Positions 17,589-26,134 of a stretch of 64,000 nucleotides of DNA are shown piece by piece; position 1 is the first letter of the stretch; each line of letters begins with the position of its first letter. The translations under genes were made by a program, and so were the position numbers. The stretch lies in NCBI GenBank assembly GCA_001898235.1, contig MKTN01000020.1:36603-100602 (forward strand), read 5' to 3'. The notes beneath the pieces are model-generated. The model was not told the DNA's origin, did no database searches, and saw only the letters and a program-made list of their open reading frames with translations. This DNA comes from Gammaproteobacteria bacterium 39-13. Lineage in GTDB: Bacteria; Pseudomonadota; Gammaproteobacteria; Berkiellales; Berkiellaceae.

Positions 17589-17957
17589 TTAAAAAATTCG
17601 CTTTCTTTTTTTGCCTCTTTCCCTCTCTGAGGGATGCTCATCGGCTTCATCTCTTTCTTCATCATGCTCAATACTTGGCATTAGGTAAGTGTTTGCCCGT
17701 TGGTAACGAGCCTTTAACAGTTGCAAATACAGCATGGCTGGGTAATGTACTTGAGATAGCTCCTCCAATGAAGTACATGAGTTGAAAGGAAAGAGGGAAG
17801 ACTCCATAGAAGTATTTAAATAATCTTTGGATTGATCAAGGACTTCGTCGAGCGGATTATTTTCCAAGGCTTCAGAACATCCAAGAGCAATGGGGGACGT
17901 GTTTGAAGAAGGAATGTTTTCTTCCTCCGAAAATTCATTGTGCGGACCTTTATTCAT
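17589..17957 (-). CDS. Hypothetical acidic protein with a basic KKRKR tail
   Basis: A 122-residue protein from the ATG at 17957; a TTG at 17975 would add six residues, and neither has a good SD. It is Glu/Ser/Asn-rich with a central helical piece (YPAMLYLQLLKARYQ). It ends with an acidic run followed by a basic cluster (RERGKKRKRIF) that matches a classical monopartite nuclear-localisation pattern. There is no signal peptide or known domain. In a bacterium living in eukaryotic cells the basic tail could be meaningful, but such clusters also arise by chance. Confidence 0.5.
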   Translation of the reverse strand: MNKGPHNEFSEEENIPSSNTSPIALGCSEALENNPLDEVLDQSKDYLNTSMESSLFPFNSCTSLEELSQVHYPAMLYLQLLKARYQRANTYLMPSIEHDEERDEADEHPSERERGKKRKRIF

Positions 17958-18123
17958 TTTATTGCGCCAACTCAAAAGGGTGGCATCTTATCAAATAATG
18001 AATGATGAATGAAAGAGAAGTGAAAAGGGTAGCTCTCGCGGAGAGGGGGCTGTTATGTGAATAGGGAGAAGCGCACATGGCGAGATTTGTTTTCGTTCGA
18101 GGAAGCTAGGCAGAGCAAGCTAA

Positions 18124-18146
18124 CCCTCCCCCGAAACGGGAGAGGG
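18124..18146. repeat. GC-rich palindrome downstream of the helicase gene
   Basis: CCCTC-c-CCCG / CGGG-a-GAGGG with an AAA loop, very GC-rich against the AT-rich background. A second short palindrome (CTCTC-GCG-GAGAG) lies about 90 bases to the left. Both resemble REP-type intergenic repeats; the stem may also end transcription of the helicase gene. Confidence 0.5.
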
Positions 18147-18167
18147 GAGCGGAAAGAATGTTATGAA

Positions 18168-19454
18168 TTACTCTGCCGGTTTGCTTGAACGACTATCTTT
18201 GCCATCACGATGACGACGGTGGAAGGGTTTCCCAGATTTGCCATTAGGCGCGCCATGAGAAGAAGATCTTTCACGGTCAGGACGATGATGGCGTCTTGGT
18301 GGTTTGCCAGCAGCAGAGGAGGAACCCCTACGATGTCGTGGACCATTACCGCCTTCATGCGTGGTTTTGCCATAAGTGACCATTTGATAAATCGCTTGCC
18401 ATTTACGATTCTCGCCAGGAGAAACGAAGGAGATAGCAAAACCTTCCATGCCTGCTCGGCCAGTTCGACCGATTCGATGAATGTAATCTTCAGCGCATTG
18501 TGGAAGATCATAATTAATAACATGTTTGATATGAGGAATATCTAAACCACGAGCAGCAATATCGGTTGCAACCATAATGCGATTTTTGTTATTACGAAAT
18601 GAACGGATCACTTCTTCGCGTTTACGCTGTTTTAAATCACCGTGGATAGCATCAGCACTATGGTTTTGTCGTTTTAATTTATCGGCCAAATGCGCAGCGC
18701 TAATTTTCGTTTTAACAAAGATAATAACAGAGCCTTCTCGTTCATCGAGCTCTCTCAGCAAGTTGGTATATTTGTCTCCAGAGGAGGTCTGTAACATTTT
18801 TTGCTGAATTTTGGCAGCAGGTTGAGTCGTTTCACCAATAGCAACATGCTTAGGATTGTTTAAGTATTTCTGTGACAATTTTACAATGTTTGCAGGCATC
18901 GTTGCAGAAAACATGAGTGTCTGACGTTCAGTCGGTAAATGCTTAACGATTTTATCTAAATCTTCGCTGAATCCCATATCTAGCATACGATCTGTTTCAT
19001 CAAGAATAAGAAATCGGGTTTCACGTAAATTGAGCGTACCGCGAGATAAATGATCGTTGATTCGGCCTGGTGTACCGATAATAAAACGAGGATGTCTTTT
19101 TAGCGCCATGAATTGTTTAAAGATAGGTGCGCCGCCTATTAACAATGCGATATCGGACTGCGATGATTTTCGTCCTAATAACATTTGCAAGGAGTTCCGT
19201 ATTTGGTCAGCCAACTCTCTTGTTGGCGCAAGAATCAATGCAGTTCCTCGCGCTGAATCAAGTAAGTTTGTGACCAGGGGCAACAAGTAGGCAATTGTTT
19301 TACCTGTCCCTGTTTGGGCTGAGGCTAAAAGATCATGCCCTTGCATTGCTAAAGGAATTGATTGTTCTTGTATTGGAGTGGGCACAGTAATACGTGAACG
19401 TTCAAGTGATTGTACTAAGGCGGCAGAAAGTCCGAATTCTTTAAAACTGGTCAT
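18168..19454 (-). CDS. DEAD-box RNA helicase, RhlE-like
   Basis: An ATP-dependent RNA helicase of 428 residues from the ATG at 19454; the frame extends to a TTG at 19466. The Q-motif region (FKEFGLS to TPIQEQSIP), motif I AQTGTGKT, Ia PTRELA, Ib TPGR, III SAT, V ATDIAARGLD and VI HRIGRTGRAG are all present. Motif II reads DETD instead of DEAD (about 152-155). The C-terminal tail is rich in Arg, His, Gly and Ser (RHHR, RRG clusters), typical of RhlE/SrmB RNA-binding tails. Likely roles: ribosome assembly, RNA decay and cold adaptation. Confidence 0.93.
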   Translation of the reverse strand: MTSFKEFGLSAALVQSLERSRITVPTPIQEQSIPLAMQGHDLLASAQTGTGKTIAYLLPLVTNLLDSARGTALILAPTRELADQIRNSLQMLLGRKSSQSDIALLIGGAPIFKQFMALKRHPRFIIGTPGRINDHLSRGTLNLRETRFLILDETDRMLDMGFSEDLDKIVKHLPTERQTLMFSATMPANIVKLSQKYLNNPKHVAIGETTQPAAKIQQKMLQTSSGDKYTNLLRELDEREGSVIIFVKTKISAAHLADKLKRQNHSADAIHGDLKQRKREEVIRSFRNNKNRIMVATDIAARGLDIPHIKHVINYDLPQCAEDYIHRIGRTGRAGMEGFAISFVSPGENRKWQAIYQMVTYGKTTHEGGNGPRHRRGSSSAAGKPPRRHHRPDRERSSSHGAPNGKSGKPFHRRHRDGKDSRSSKPAE

Positions 19455-19997
19455 GAATGGATCCAAAATTAAGGTAAATTAAAGTCTTGTTAGCTCATCT
19501 CAGTGGATGATGAATAGTTATCTTTGTCTAACAAGTAAGGATAGTCTGGGGGTGTTTATACTCGAGTAGATTTAAGCGGAGCTTATATTTAATGCTTTGA
19601 GTATAGGGGCTTGTTATACCAAGAATTACTAATTACTAGTTATGTAATTTACAATCTTTGTTGAGTAAAGTCAATCAGTTATTTGATAAGGCGATAGCTA
19701 AGGCCTCCTCGCCTACGCCTTTACCTGTGAATGGCTCACCTGGCTGCAATCAGTCATTGTGCTTTTGAAGATATAGAATGAAGTTGCAAAGCAGAAGCGC
19801 TAAGCCGATAAAATATAAAATTAAATAGGTTAAAAAAATGAAGACTTTTTTAGAAAAATAAATTCGATGTAAGCCTGGATCGTCGACTTATCCTATTGAC
19901 CGGCGTAGGTTTACCTGTAAACATAGTGATGCCATGGCGTTAACCTGTGGTGTTAGAGAAAAGATGCTGACTTTTTGTATACAAAACGGAGATCAAC
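19455..19997. other. Intergenic region, no gene recognised
   Basis: About 540 bases between the helicase and bufferin-like genes. I find no open frame of note, tRNA or terminator. One small inverted repeat (GTTTAC-CT-GTAAAC) occurs near 19910. The right end must contain the bufferin-like gene promoter. Confidence 0.4.
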
Positions 19998-20252
19998 ATG
20001 AAAAAATCTGGGATGATACTTGCTGCTGCAGTAGGCGCTTTATTCGCAACCGCAACTTTTGCTACTGGCACTACTGAAGCTGGTGCTGCAAATGTAAAAT
20101 GCGAAGGTGGTAATGCTTGTAAAGGCCAAAGCGCTTGTAAGACCGCTAACAACGCTTGCAAAGGTCAAAACAGCTGCAAAGGTAAAGGCTATGTAATGAC
20201 CAGCTCTGAAAAAGAATGCACCGACAAAGGTGGCAAAGTTGAAAAAAGCTAA
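19998..20252 (+). CDS. Bufferin-like (BufA2-type) Cys-rich secreted peptide, orphan
   Basis: An 84-residue precursor with a clear Sec signal (MKKSGMILAAAVGALFATATFA), cut near residue 22. The mature part has six cysteines in a repeated NxCKGQxxC pattern (CEGGNACKGQSAC, CKGQNSCKGKGY). This resembles the BufA2 family of copper-sequestering bufferins, whose cysteines are modified by a BufB/BufC (MNIO) pair. No BufB or BufC gene lies in this window, so the peptide is an orphan here or is modified by an enzyme encoded elsewhere. SD CGGAG precedes the ATG. Confidence 0.8.
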   Translation: MKKSGMILAAAVGALFATATFATGTTEAGAANVKCEGGNACKGQSACKTANNACKGQNSCKGKGYVMTSSEKECTDKGGKVEKS

Positions 20253-20267
20253 TCTTTAGCTTTTTGA

Positions 20268-20298
20268 ATGCTCTCTAGCTCGTCAGACTAGAGAGCAT
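20268..20298 (+). terminator. Hairpin after the bufferin-like gene
   Basis: An 11-bp perfect stem ATGCTCTCTAG / CTAGAGAGCAT with a 9-base loop, 15 bases after the stop and between converging genes. No U-run follows on the plus strand, so termination efficiency is uncertain. Confidence 0.6.
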
Positions 20299-20311
20299 GC
20301 AGCTCAAAACT

Positions 20312-21112
20312 CTATTCAATAATCCCGCTATGTTTCTCAAGAAAATTGTTTAAAGCAACATTCAACGCATCTGGTTGATCTAAATTTGTCATATGCCAAG
20401 AGTTTTTAATTACTGCTAACTCTGCATTAGGGATTAATTTTGTATATAATTCTTTGAAAGTAATAGGGCTGTAGTCATGATCAGCTGTCACAATCAACGT
20501 AGGACATTTTATTTCCGTTAGCCTATGCATAACATTCCAACCTCTAAACATACGTAATGAATTGAGATAGGCTTTGGGATCGTTTTCTGACCATCTTTTG
20601 ATAAAAACTTCACGCAAATTTTCTTGTTCAGGACGAGGAAATAAGAGTTTCGCTAAATGTGCAGCCAACGCGTGCATACCAAATAATTTAATGTTGATCA
20701 TCCGCATGTAAAAGAACAAATGGTCGCGCATTCTAGGTAAAATAACAGCTGGAGCACTATTGATGATAGTTAGAGTTTTGACAAGTTCCGGTGAATCTAG
20801 CGTGAGTTGAAAGGCAACCATTCCACCTAGCGAGTGGCCAATAATATGTACCGTACGTTCCCCTAAAAGAGAACGGATCACATTCGCAACATCGATAGCA
20901 AATAGTTGAACAGAATAGGGCTCTTCTGGTTTATCAGTTTTACCATGTCCGCGTAGATCAAAAGTGATGACTTGATATTTTTTTTCAAAAAAAGCAACTT
21001 GCGCTTCCCAATCTTGAGTACTTGCGCCTAATCCATGGATGAATACAAGTGCTTCTCCTTCACCATGTAGCTCGTAGTAAAATTGTGTTTTCTCAATTAA
21101 GCGATATGGCAT
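20312..21112 (-). CDS. Alpha/beta-fold hydrolase
   Basis: A 266-residue serine hydrolase. The oxyanion-region motif HGLGAS (26-31), nucleophile elbow GHSLGG (Ser94), an acid in TADHDYS (Asp211 or Asp213) and the catalytic His in SWHMTNLDQP (His240) are visible, with a helical cap at about 125-190. It resembles the 3-oxoadipate enol-lactonase/BioH-like group. No pathway context is present, so the substrate is unknown. The CBS-domain gene lies 15 bases upstream on the same strand, so the two are probably one operon. Confidence 0.9.
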   Translation of the reverse strand: MPYRLIEKTQFYYELHGEGEALVFIHGLGASTQDWEAQVAFFEKKYQVITFDLRGHGKTDKPEEPYSVQLFAIDVANVIRSLLGERTVHIIGHSLGGMVAFQLTLDSPELVKTLTIINSAPAVILPRMRDHLFFYMRMINIKLFGMHALAAHLAKLLFPRPEQENLREVFIKRWSENDPKAYLNSLRMFRGWNVMHRLTEIKCPTLIVTADHDYSPITFKELYTKLIPNAELAVIKNSWHMTNLDQPDALNVALNNFLEKHSGIIE

Positions 21113-21127
21113 TGCTAAATATGATGC

Positions 21128-21562
21128 CTATGTTCCCTGTATATATCCAGTCAATGCTGCAATTTCATATTCTTGTTGCAACATTACCCAGCGTGTTAAA
21201 TCACCAATGGAAATGACACCTAACAGCTTGCCATTTTCAACAACGGGCAAATGTCTAAAGCGTTTTTCTGTCACAAGTTTCATTGCTTCTTGCACAGTCA
21301 TGGTAGGTGGAACGGTGAGAGGATCATGGGTCATCAAATCAGCAACCTGCGCTTTGGCGGGATCAGATTTGTTTCCAATGAGTTTGCGAATAATATCACG
21401 CTCACTAATAATGCCGATTAATTTTTCGCCTTCTATGACAAGCAGTGCGCCTACGCCAAACTCGTTTAGCTTAACGATACATTCATGAATGGTTGCTTGT
21501 GCTGAAATGTGATGTATTGCACTTCCTTTGTCTTTAAGCAGTACACTGAGTGGCGTTCTCAT
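21128..21562 (-). CDS. Two-CBS-domain protein
   Basis: A 144-residue protein made of a tandem CBS pair. The first domain carries LLVIEGEKLIGIISERDIIRKL (about 40-62), the second HLPVVENGKLLGVISIGDLTRW (about 104-126). Stand-alone CBS pairs bind adenine nucleotides and regulate partner enzymes or transporters. It is the first gene of a likely two-gene operon with the alpha/beta hydrolase. Its partner is unknown. Confidence 0.92.
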   Translation of the reverse strand: MRTPLSVLLKDKGSAIHHISAQATIHECIVKLNEFGVGALLVIEGEKLIGIISERDIIRKLIGNKSDPAKAQVADLMTHDPLTVPPTMTVQEAMKLVTEKRFRHLPVVENGKLLGVISIGDLTRWVMLQQEYEIAALTGYIQGT

Positions 21563-21754
21563 GGCATGTCCTCTTCAATGCAATTTTTTACAGTATAAAA
21601 AAAATGGTGGCCGCAGTAGAAATTTAAATTTATACAGCCTTTATCGGTCAAAATCGCATAAGCTTTAAATTTTCTTTAAAGAAGGCATAGATAGGATAAA
21701 AAGCGATCATAACGCTGAGTTTCAAACAGGTACCATGATCGCTTTAGAGGAGGG

Positions 21755-23362
21755 TTAGCTATAAGTATTTCCTGAAGGAGAGTATGTATTCCGTGTCGTT
21801 TGAAACACTTGCTCAGTTTCTACCTCTGTTTCGTCAACAGTATCTTTTGAATCATTTGCAGATAACATTTTCGCTCTGCTTGCGTCAAAAGAATGGGTTA
21901 AACCATTAGATTTCGGAACAATTTCCATGTCTTGAAATTGCTCAGTAAGACCAAGTTCAGTATCCCAGCTTTCATCGTTTTCTAAAAAAATGGTCATACT
22001 TCCATGGTTCTCTTTTTCGCTACCTATATCTATTTGCAAAGGCTTTGGTTTAGACGTCCTGTCGGTATTTTGAGATAACGTGACAAGTTTCAAAATCTTT
22101 GGAGCTTGTGAATCAAATTCTTTAGACCAATCTTCTTCTTCTTCGGTTTCTACAGGAAAAGCTACCGTGGCAGCGGATTGATTGGTTGGTGTGGGCATTA
22201 ATTTTAAGGGAGTAAATGATGATATTCCACTTTCTTTTGTCCAATCTTCACTACTATCTGTCAATAAGGGAGATGTATTGTTTGCACCAATTTTCTTTTG
22301 CTTGCTTACCAGTGGAAGATCTTCTTCATCATTTAATTCAAAATCCTCTCCTGACCAGGTTTCATCTTCATTTTCTTCTCGCACTGTATTAGCAGAGCTG
22401 AGTGCTACATCAAGCATCGTTAAAAATTGAGAAGATTCTGCATCAAACAATACGTTAAAATCATTTTCTAGTGTTAAAATATTAGCGAAGTATTCTGCTA
22501 AAAAAGCTCTATCACTTCCCCATGCTTTAATTCTCTCGTCACTTTCAATGATGACTAGTTCTATTGCTGCAATTTCATTGGGAACTTCTTCTTTTCTTTT
22601 TACAATAAGCGCTTCTATTTCTTTAATTTTTTCTTGGAGCTCTTCAATAGTTAATGATTTCTTGATGTTTTCAACAATAGAGTCAGCCGACATCGTCGTT
22701 GGCGTATTGTATGTTGCTAAAGCTTTTTGATGGCTTTCTAAACGTAATCCCAATATCCTCACTTCATTTTGTAAACGATAAATATTAGAATTTAAACGTT
22801 CATTTTCCTCATTGCGATCTTTGTATTCAACTTTGGACTTTTTAATGAAAGCATTAATAGCGTCCAGGCTAAAATTTTCTGAAGCTAAATGTTTTAGTAT
22901 ATCTTCTAATGTCTCACTCATGGGAAGATCTTCATAAAATTCTTTCATCTTATTCAGATAAACATGCAAGAGCCCAAAAATTTGATACAGTCTTTCTGTC
23001 GTTTTCAGGGAAATGCTTCCCTTTAAAGCTTTACGGATTTCGTTTAGCGAAACTAATTTGTATTTTCTTACTAGCTGGCTAAAAGCAATTTGCAAACAAT
23101 TTTGTGCGCTGCTAATTTCAAGCTTTTTGATGCTACCTTCAATGCCTTCTAGTGATTCCTTGTTTTCTTCATCATCTATCAAGAGTTGCTTTAATTGCTG
23201 ATTTAAGACTTTTATATGGCTTTCAAAATGACTCATGTTTTCTAAGATAGCAATGATATTTTTAAGTTCATTTTTAATTTGAACTAAAGATACAGGCTTT
23301 TTGAGTGCATCAATAACAGGTTTAGCCAAGGTAATGTTTTGTTCATTGCTACCATCTAACAT
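21755..23362 (-). CDS. Coiled-coil protein with four acidic-tryptophan motifs
   Basis: A 535-residue soluble protein with no signal peptide. Residues about 20-90 and 180-290 are heptad-type coiled coil; about 95-175 is a helical segment. From about 325 on the chain is acidic and disordered-looking, and carries four spaced short motifs around Trp336 (DETWSGE), Trp374 (SEDWTKE), Trp412 (EEDWSKE) and Trp466 (DESWDTE). No enzyme domain is seen. An SD (TAGGAG) lies ten bases before the ATG. Repeated short linear motifs in a disordered tail suggest binding to a multivalent partner, possibly a host protein; this is inference. Confidence 0.7.
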   Translation of the reverse strand: MLDGSNEQNITLAKPVIDALKKPVSLVQIKNELKNIIAILENMSHFESHIKVLNQQLKQLLIDDEENKESLEGIEGSIKKLEISSAQNCLQIAFSQLVRKYKLVSLNEIRKALKGSISLKTTERLYQIFGLLHVYLNKMKEFYEDLPMSETLEDILKHLASENFSLDAINAFIKKSKVEYKDRNEENERLNSNIYRLQNEVRILGLRLESHQKALATYNTPTTMSADSIVENIKKSLTIEELQEKIKEIEALIVKRKEEVPNEIAAIELVIIESDERIKAWGSDRAFLAEYFANILTLENDFNVLFDAESSQFLTMLDVALSSANTVREENEDETWSGEDFELNDEEDLPLVSKQKKIGANNTSPLLTDSSEDWTKESGISSFTPLKLMPTPTNQSAATVAFPVETEEEEDWSKEFDSQAPKILKLVTLSQNTDRTSKPKPLQIDIGSEKENHGSMTIFLENDESWDTELGLTEQFQDMEIVPKSNGLTHSFDASRAKMLSANDSKDTVDETEVETEQVFQTTRNTYSPSGNTYS

Positions 23363-23536
23363 GGTGTAAATACTCCTAAGAATTACGCTATAAATATTAT
23401 TTCAAATACCTCCTCTGGTTTTCAATGAAGGCGCAGACTACTGGTCTGATTTATAGTGAGTGTGGTCGGAATAGTGCTTATTTGAGTGGAAAGCCTAATT
23501 TTATGAGCTAACTTTGTGAAGTTATATGCGTAAAGT

Positions 23537-24466
23537 CTAAGGAGGTGTGCGGCGACCTGATGGGGTATCATGCTTCGGTTTGAAGAAATGGAACTTATCT
23601 AGCGGCAAGCCTACTTTAACAATGGCATGCTTAATCGATTCTCTTTTTGGTGCTAGAAATTCAGCATCGTTTTCTTCAATATGATAACCACCGGAAAAAT
23701 CAGTGATCCAATCAAGATCGGATGTAGCAGAAGTTGGGGTGAGTTTAGTGAAATGAATGTCTCCAGCGGCAACGACTTTGTGACGAGATTTTTCTGCGAC
23801 GTAAAAATGATTTTTTTTGCCAAGACGTAATTCTAACATGCCGTCATTATTAGGCATGATCACATAAGCGTAAGTGCCATCTGGCACTATCGGTGAATGA
23901 CTATGGTTAGATTGCAGATGATAAGTGTCATTTTCATGGTGTTTTACTAAACTCAAAAACGTACTTTCATTGTACTTTTCTTTTTCGCGTTGGTAGATTT
24001 TTTCTGCAACAGGATTGTTTGCGCTAGATGTTGTCGCATCATACATAAGCGTGAAAAGTGGGGGAGAAGAATCCCCTGGAAGCGTTTTGCTTCTTGCCTT
24101 TGCTTGTAGCGGTCTTTGGAAATTGGAATCTCGATGCAAAGAACTCATGCTTAAGGTTTTCTTGTAAGCATGTAGAGGTGGGGAGGAGAGAGCAAAACTA
24201 GTTAAATCAAGCGAGGCCGTTTTTTTCTTTTTTTCAGCCGCAGGAGTAAGTTCTGATTGCTCAGCATTTTCAGGTTTCGTTTTTTCGCCGGCGGGAACGA
24301 GAGGATCCATTTGCTCGAGGTTGCTAATTTTCAAAGCCTCATCAAGAGCAGTTAAATCGAAAAGATTACCCTCTCGGTAATTATCATCACCAGCGGTATC
24401 TGCTGGCGTCGCTGTGTGCATATAATCACCCTGTGGAATGGGTTCTTTTTTCTTGATGCTCTTCAT
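23537..24466 (-). CDS. Divergent IQM-like domain protein
   Basis: 309 residues. The first half is disordered, Ser/Pro/Lys-rich. Residues about 197-295 match the same fold pattern as the 10319 and 11711 proteins: GTYAYVIMPNNDGMLELRLGK, a Lys/His-rich piece, an AAGDIHF step, then FSGGYHIE (257-264) in place of ESGHYKP, followed by a helix. This would be a distant member of the family. It starts 8 bases after the pntB stop on the same strand, so it may be read through from pntAB. An alternative ATG at 24421 has a GGGTGA site. Confidence 0.6.
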   Translation of the reverse strand: MKSIKKKEPIPQGDYMHTATPADTAGDDNYREGNLFDLTALDEALKISNLEQMDPLVPAGEKTKPENAEQSELTPAAEKKKKTASLDLTSFALSSPPLHAYKKTLSMSSLHRDSNFQRPLQAKARSKTLPGDSSPPLFTLMYDATTSSANNPVAEKIYQREKEKYNESTFLSLVKHHENDTYHLQSNHSHSPIVPDGTYAYVIMPNNDGMLELRLGKKNHFYVAEKSRHKVVAAGDIHFTKLTPTSATSDLDWITDFSGGYHIEENDAEFLAPKRESIKHAIVKVGLPLDKFHFFKPKHDTPSGRRTPP

Positions 24467-24474
24467 GAGTTACT

Positions 24475-25845
24475 CTACAAAGATTTAATGGATTGAACAA
24501 GTTTATTCACCACATCTTGTCCATCGCCATATAACATGCGTGAATTGTCCATCGTAAATAAACTGTTTTCTACCCCAGAAAAACCTTTGCCCTGACCACG
24601 CTTAATGATAAGTACGTTATGTGAGGCTTGTGCATCTAAAATCGGCATTCCATAAATAGGGCTGGATGTATCGTTTTTAGCCGAGGGATTTACCACGTCA
24701 TTTGCACCAATCACCAGAGTAGTATCTGCGGTCGCAAATTCTGAATTGACCTCATCTAAATCTAGCAATTTATCGTAAGGGACACCTGCTTCTGCTAGCA
24801 AAACGTTCATATGCCCAGGCATGCGACCCGCCACGGGATGGATAGCGAATTTCACGCTAACGCCGCGTTGTTCAAGTTGTTGAGCTAATTCCCAAATTTT
24901 ATGCTGAGCTTGTGCTACCGCCATTCCATAGCCAGGAACAATAATGACCTTATTAGAATATGCCATCATGACAGCTGCGTCGCTTACTTCAATAGGTTTT
25001 AAGCTGCCAGTAGAGGTTTCTGTTGAGGCCTGCTCAGTGCTGTTAATGGAAGAGAATAAGATAGAAGAAACAGATTTATTCATCGCTTTGGCCATTAACT
25101 GGGTCAACAACGTACCTGATGCGCCAACGACCGTTCCTGCAATGACTAATGCGTTATTGTTAAGTACAAACCCTTCAAAACCTACTGCAAGCCCTGTCAT
25201 CGCGTTAAACAAAGAGATAACAATAGGCATATTGGCACCACCAATTGGGATAGTGAAGGTGATGCCTAAGATAAATAGTAATATATAGAAAGGAAGTAAA
25301 AAGGCTGTGCTATGAGAGGAAAATAAGATGAAGCAACCAAATACAAGCGCCGCTAGCACGAGTCCAACATTCACCAGCTGATGCTTGGGCAATATAATGA
25401 CTCGTTTCATGAGATCTTGCAGTTTTGCAAAAGCGATGATGCTGCCACTAAAAGAAATGGTACCGATAATGGCGCCTAATACGGCTAAAGAACGTGTGGT
25501 GATATCAGTATGATGATTCATCAACTCGATGGCTGCAATGGCACTTGCTGCACCGCCGCCCATACCATTATAGAGTGCAATCATTTGTGGCATATTGATC
25601 ATGAGCACTTTCTTGCCTGAAGTCCAGCCAATATAAGTACCAATTGCAATACCACTTAGAATTAAAATATGGTTCCATACGCCATGAATATTAGGCAGAA
25701 GAAAAGTGACTAAAATCGCTATGAGCATTCCCCAGCCTGCATAGGTGATCCCATTTTTGGCAGTTTTAGGAGATGACATTTTGCGTATGCCAAGGATGAG
25801 TAAAATGGCAGTGCCTAGATAAATAGGTTGGATTAAATTATTCAT
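24475..25845 (-). CDS. pntB: NAD(P) transhydrogenase subunit beta
   Basis: 456 residues: about eight membrane helices of domain II (residues about 5-245), then the NADP(H)-binding domain III, marked by VIIVPGYGMAVAQAQ (dinucleotide motif), HPVAGRMPGHMNVLLAEA and the late KRGQGKGFSGVEN. It uses the proton-motive force to move hydride from NADH to NADP+ at the inner membrane. It overlaps the preceding subunit gene by eight bases, indicating translational coupling. Confidence 0.97.
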   Translation of the reverse strand: MNNLIQPIYLGTAILLILGIRKMSSPKTAKNGITYAGWGMLIAILVTFLLPNIHGVWNHILILSGIAIGTYIGWTSGKKVLMINMPQMIALYNGMGGGAASAIAAIELMNHHTDITTRSLAVLGAIIGTISFSGSIIAFAKLQDLMKRVIILPKHQLVNVGLVLAALVFGCFILFSSHSTAFLLPFYILLFILGITFTIPIGGANMPIVISLFNAMTGLAVGFEGFVLNNNALVIAGTVVGASGTLLTQLMAKAMNKSVSSILFSSINSTEQASTETSTGSLKPIEVSDAAVMMAYSNKVIIVPGYGMAVAQAQHKIWELAQQLEQRGVSVKFAIHPVAGRMPGHMNVLLAEAGVPYDKLLDLDEVNSEFATADTTLVIGANDVVNPSAKNDTSSPIYGMPILDAQASHNVLIIKRGQGKGFSGVENSLFTMDNSRMLYGDGQDVVNKLVQSIKSL

Positions 25846-26134
25846 TCGTTTTACGCTCTGTTTTAAACATCTCTAACATTCGTTCTGTGACGACAAAACC
25901 ACCGACAACGTTGATAGTTGCAATTAAAACTGCAAAGAAACCTATCAATTGCTCGATAAAGGTATTGGCTTGACCAAGCGCTATCATGGCCCCAATTAAA
26001 ATAATGCCATGGATAAAATTAGTGCCAGACATTAAAGGGGTGTGCAAGATAACTGGGACGCGACTAATCACTTCATATCCTGTAAAGGCTGCTAAAGTGA
26101 AGATATAGAGGAAAATAATGAAGCCATCTATCAT
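25838..26134 (-). CDS. pntAB: NAD(P) transhydrogenase subunit alpha, membrane part
   Basis: A 98-residue protein with three membrane helices, carrying the typical ISRVPVILHTPLMSGTNFIHGI sequence. It is the split C-terminal membrane portion of PntA, separate from the NAD-binding portion, as in Rhodospirillum-type three-gene pnt operons. It overlaps its upstream neighbour by four bases (ATGA) and its downstream neighbour by eight. Confidence 0.95.
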   Translation of the reverse strand: MIDGFIIFLYIFTLAAFTGYEVISRVPVILHTPLMSGTNFIHGIILIGAMIALGQANTFIEQLIGFFAVLIATINVVGGFVVTERMLEMFKTERKTNE

